Assembly (NCBI GenBank): GCA_019420325.1
Contig: JAHZHK010000145.1
Coordinates: 1-6,528, forward strand
Direction of reading: 5' to 3'
Length of the DNA stretch: 6,528 nt
DNA from: Coriobacteriaceae bacterium
Lineage (GTDB): Bacteria; Actinomycetota; Coriobacteriia; Coriobacteriales; UMGS124
Part shown: in pieces, positions 5,344 through 6,528 of the stretch
How positions within the stretch are numbered: position 1 is the first letter of the stretch
How the letters are laid out: the number at the start of each line of letters is the position of its first letter
Notes under the pieces: generated by a model
Told to the model about the DNA's origin: nothing
The model's input: only the letters and a program-made list of their open reading frames with translations
Database searches by the model: none
Translations under genes and position numbers: made by a program

Positions 5344-5426
5344 AAGCGCTGTGGCAAGGCGCCCGAAGGCGATGTGTACTGGGCGTACATGAGCCTTCGG
5401 GGAACGCGGCCACAGCGCTTCCGGGG
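5332..5426. repeat. Nested palindromic element, copy C, apical arm deleted
   Basis: The outer stem is 15 perfect pairs, CGGAAGCGCTGTGGC (5341-5355) with 5409-5423. The middle stem CCCGAAGGC (5362-5370) pairs perfectly with GCCTTCGGG (5393-5401). The inner stem ATGTGT (5372-5377) pairs with GCGTACAT positions 5385-5390, with two G-T pairs. Relative to copy B, exactly 20 bases (5281-5300 of B, the apical arm) are missing. It ends five to six bases from the groL stop codon, so it lies at the very start of the groL 3' untranslated region. Confidence 0.85.
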
Positions 5427-5431
5427 ACTTG

Positions 5432-6528
5432 TTAGTACATGCCGCCCTGGCCGCCCTGGGCAGCAGCTGCGCTAATGGCGTCCTCGATGGTGGTGTCCTT
5501 GGGGATGTCGGTCACCGTGGCCTCGGTGATGAGGATGAGGCCGGCGATGGAGGCAGCGTTCTGCAGCGTAACGCGGGAAACCTTGACCGGGTCAAGCACG
5601 CCCATCTCGATCATATTGCCCCACTTGCCGCTTGCGGAGTCCAGACCGCAGCCGGCCTCCATGTTGCGGACCTTCTCCACGACGACCTGGCCCTCGTAGC
5701 CGGCGTTGGCCGCGATGGTGGCCACGGGCGCAGCCAGGGCCTTCTTGACGATGTTCACACCGATCTGCTCGTCGGCGTCATCGAGCTTCAGCTCGTCGAG
5801 GCCGCGCAGGGCGTCCATGAACGCAACGCCACCGCCGGCGACAATGCCCTCCTCAACAGCAGCGCGAGTAGCCTGCAGGGCGTCCTCGATGCGGTGCTTG
5901 ATCTCCTTCATCTCGGACTCGGTAGCAGCACCGACCTTGATGACGGCGACGCCGCCGGAGAGCTTGGCCAGACGCTCCTGGAGCTTCTCACGGTCGAAGT
6001 CGGACTTAGTGTTCTCCATCTCGCCCTTAATCTGAGCAACGCGGGCATCAATGGCGGCCTTGTCGCCGGCACCGTCGACGATGGTGGTGTTGTCCTTCGT
6101 GATCTTGACCGACTTGGCGCGGCCGAGGTCGTCAATCGTAGCGTCGGCGAGCTTGGAGCCAAGGTCGCTCATGATGGGCGTAGCAGCGGTGAGGGCGGCG
6201 ATGTCCTCGAGCATGCGCTTACGACGGTCGCCGTAGCCGGGGGCCTTGACGGCGGCGATGTTCAGCGAGCCACGCAGCTTGTTGAGGATGAGGGTGGCCA
6301 GAGCCTCGCCGTCGACGTCCTCAGCAATAATCACGAGCGGCTTGCCGGAACGCATGACGTCCTCGAGCAGCGGCACGATGTCCTGAACGTTGGAGATCTT
6401 CTGGTCGGTCACGAGGATGTAGGGGTCCTTGAAGTTGGCCTCCATGCGCTCGTTGTCCGTGGCGAAGTAGGGCGAGATGTAGCCCTTGTCGAACTGCATG
6501 CCCTCGACGGTGTCGATGTCGATGCCGA
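5432..6528 (-). CDS. groL: Chaperonin GroEL (60 kDa), C-terminal two thirds, 5' end outside window
   Basis: GroEL forms the double-ring cytoplasmic chaperonin that folds proteins with GroES and ATP. The visible 364 codons start in the apical domain ([21 protein letters not shown] split: GIDIDTVEG then [12 protein letters not shown]) and run through [16 protein letters not shown], the substrate- and GroES-binding apical region, then [13 protein letters not shown] and [20 protein letters not shown]. The Asp in IEDAL is the equivalent of E. coli Asp398, needed for ATP hydrolysis, and GVLDPVKV carries the nucleotide-binding Asp495 equivalent. The tail ends QGGQGGMY, shorter than the E. coli GGM repeats but still Gly/Met-like. 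One departure is LTAATPIM, where most GroELs have LTGGT. The stop is TAA at 5432-5434. The start, any groES and any CIRCE/HAIR operator lie beyond the right edge. Nothing suggests a pseudogene. Confidence 0.97.
   Translation of the reverse strand, partial: GIDIDTVEGMQFDKGYISPYFATDNERMEANFKDPYILVTDQKISNVQDIVPLLEDVMRSGKPLVIIAEDVDGEALATLILNKLRGSLNIAAVKAPGYGDRRKRMLEDIAALTAATPIMSDLGSKLADATIDDLGRAKSVKITKDNTTIVDGAGDKAAIDARVAQIKGEMENTKSDFDREKLQERLAKLSGGVAVIKVGAATESEMKEIKHRIEDALQATRAAVEEGIVAGGGVAFMDALRGLDELKLDDADEQIGVNIVKKALAAPVATIAANAGYEGQVVVEKVRNMEAGCGLDSASGKWGNMIEMGVLDPVKVSRVTLQNAASIAGLILITEATVTDIPKDTTIEDAISAAAAQGGQGGMY

Larger units (their letters stand above)
4914..5431. other. 518-bp intergenic region between groL and the antiporter gene
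   Basis: No protein gene is supported here. From the antiporter side it contains a leader with a small hairpin (4944-4960), a weak candidate promoter (5032-5060), the groL terminator (5052-5092) and three copies of a nested palindromic repeat (5122-5426). Open frames crossing the repeat encode tandem peptides that simply mirror the DNA repeat. They change frame between copies and lack a ribosome binding site. Confidence 0.8.

Noticed and set aside
5062..5392. Small protein genes across the repeat array with repeated peptides such as GLWPTGRT or RAFGLLGV
   Set aside because: The peptides only reflect the DNA repeat and appear in several frames and both strands without ribosome binding sites. 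The nucleotide differences preserve base pairing rather than an amino-acid sequence.
5341..5423. Intact insertion sequence or MITE with target-site duplication
   Set aside because: The 15-bp terminal inverted repeats are real, but the repeated unit extends beyond them on the left and no flanking target duplication is visible, so a transposition origin is not shown.
5122..5426. CRISPR array
   Set aside because: Copies are long, diverged and nested palindromes, with no regular short repeat/unique spacer alternation and no cas gene.

Overview
The window reads as chromosomal DNA of a moderately high-GC bacterium, most likely an actinobacterium of the class Coriobacteriia (Collinsella/Olsenella-like). 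That placement is an inference from protein style: a membrane-anchored HtrA with a Gly/Tyr-rich tail, a GroEL ending in Gly-Gln-Gly-Gly-Met-Tyr, and a tRNA gene without an encoded CCA. No ribosomal marker is present to settle it. Nothing looks like a phage, a transposase or a CRISPR array.

Layout from left to right. The last codons of enolase (eno, + strand) end at 119 and are followed by a textbook terminator. Everything after that lies on the - strand. It comprises a tRNA-His(GTG) gene with its own terminator, a single PII signal-transduction gene (glnB/glnK family), an HtrA/DegP-type membrane-anchored serine protease, a CPA1-type cation/proton antiporter with a long cytoplasmic tail, and the C-terminal two thirds of GroEL, which runs off the right edge. 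Eno and tRNA-His converge. The other genes are read in the order groL, antiporter, htrA, PII gene, tRNA-His. Each gap is 190 bp or more, or holds a terminator, so these look like separate transcription units rather than one operon. HtrA and GroEL are both protein-quality-control genes, and the antiporter concerns ion and pH homeostasis. Their closeness may mean shared stress relevance, but the sequence does not prove it.

The most unusual part is the 518-bp gap between groL and the antiporter (4914-5431). It holds a strong - strand terminator (5052-5092), and between that and the groL stop there are three diverged copies of one nested palindromic element (about 5122-5234, 5250-5343 and 5332-5426). 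Copies A and C differ at four of nine pairs in the middle stem and at one pair in the inner stem, and every one of these changes keeps pairing. Copy C lacks exactly 20 nt of the apical arm. This pattern suggests a hairpin kept by selection or by a palindrome-copying mechanism: a structured RNA, or a REP/MITE-like repeat. I do not recognise the family. Secondary points of interest are the Gly/Tyr tail of HtrA and a PII protein lacking the tyrosine usually modified in the T-loop.
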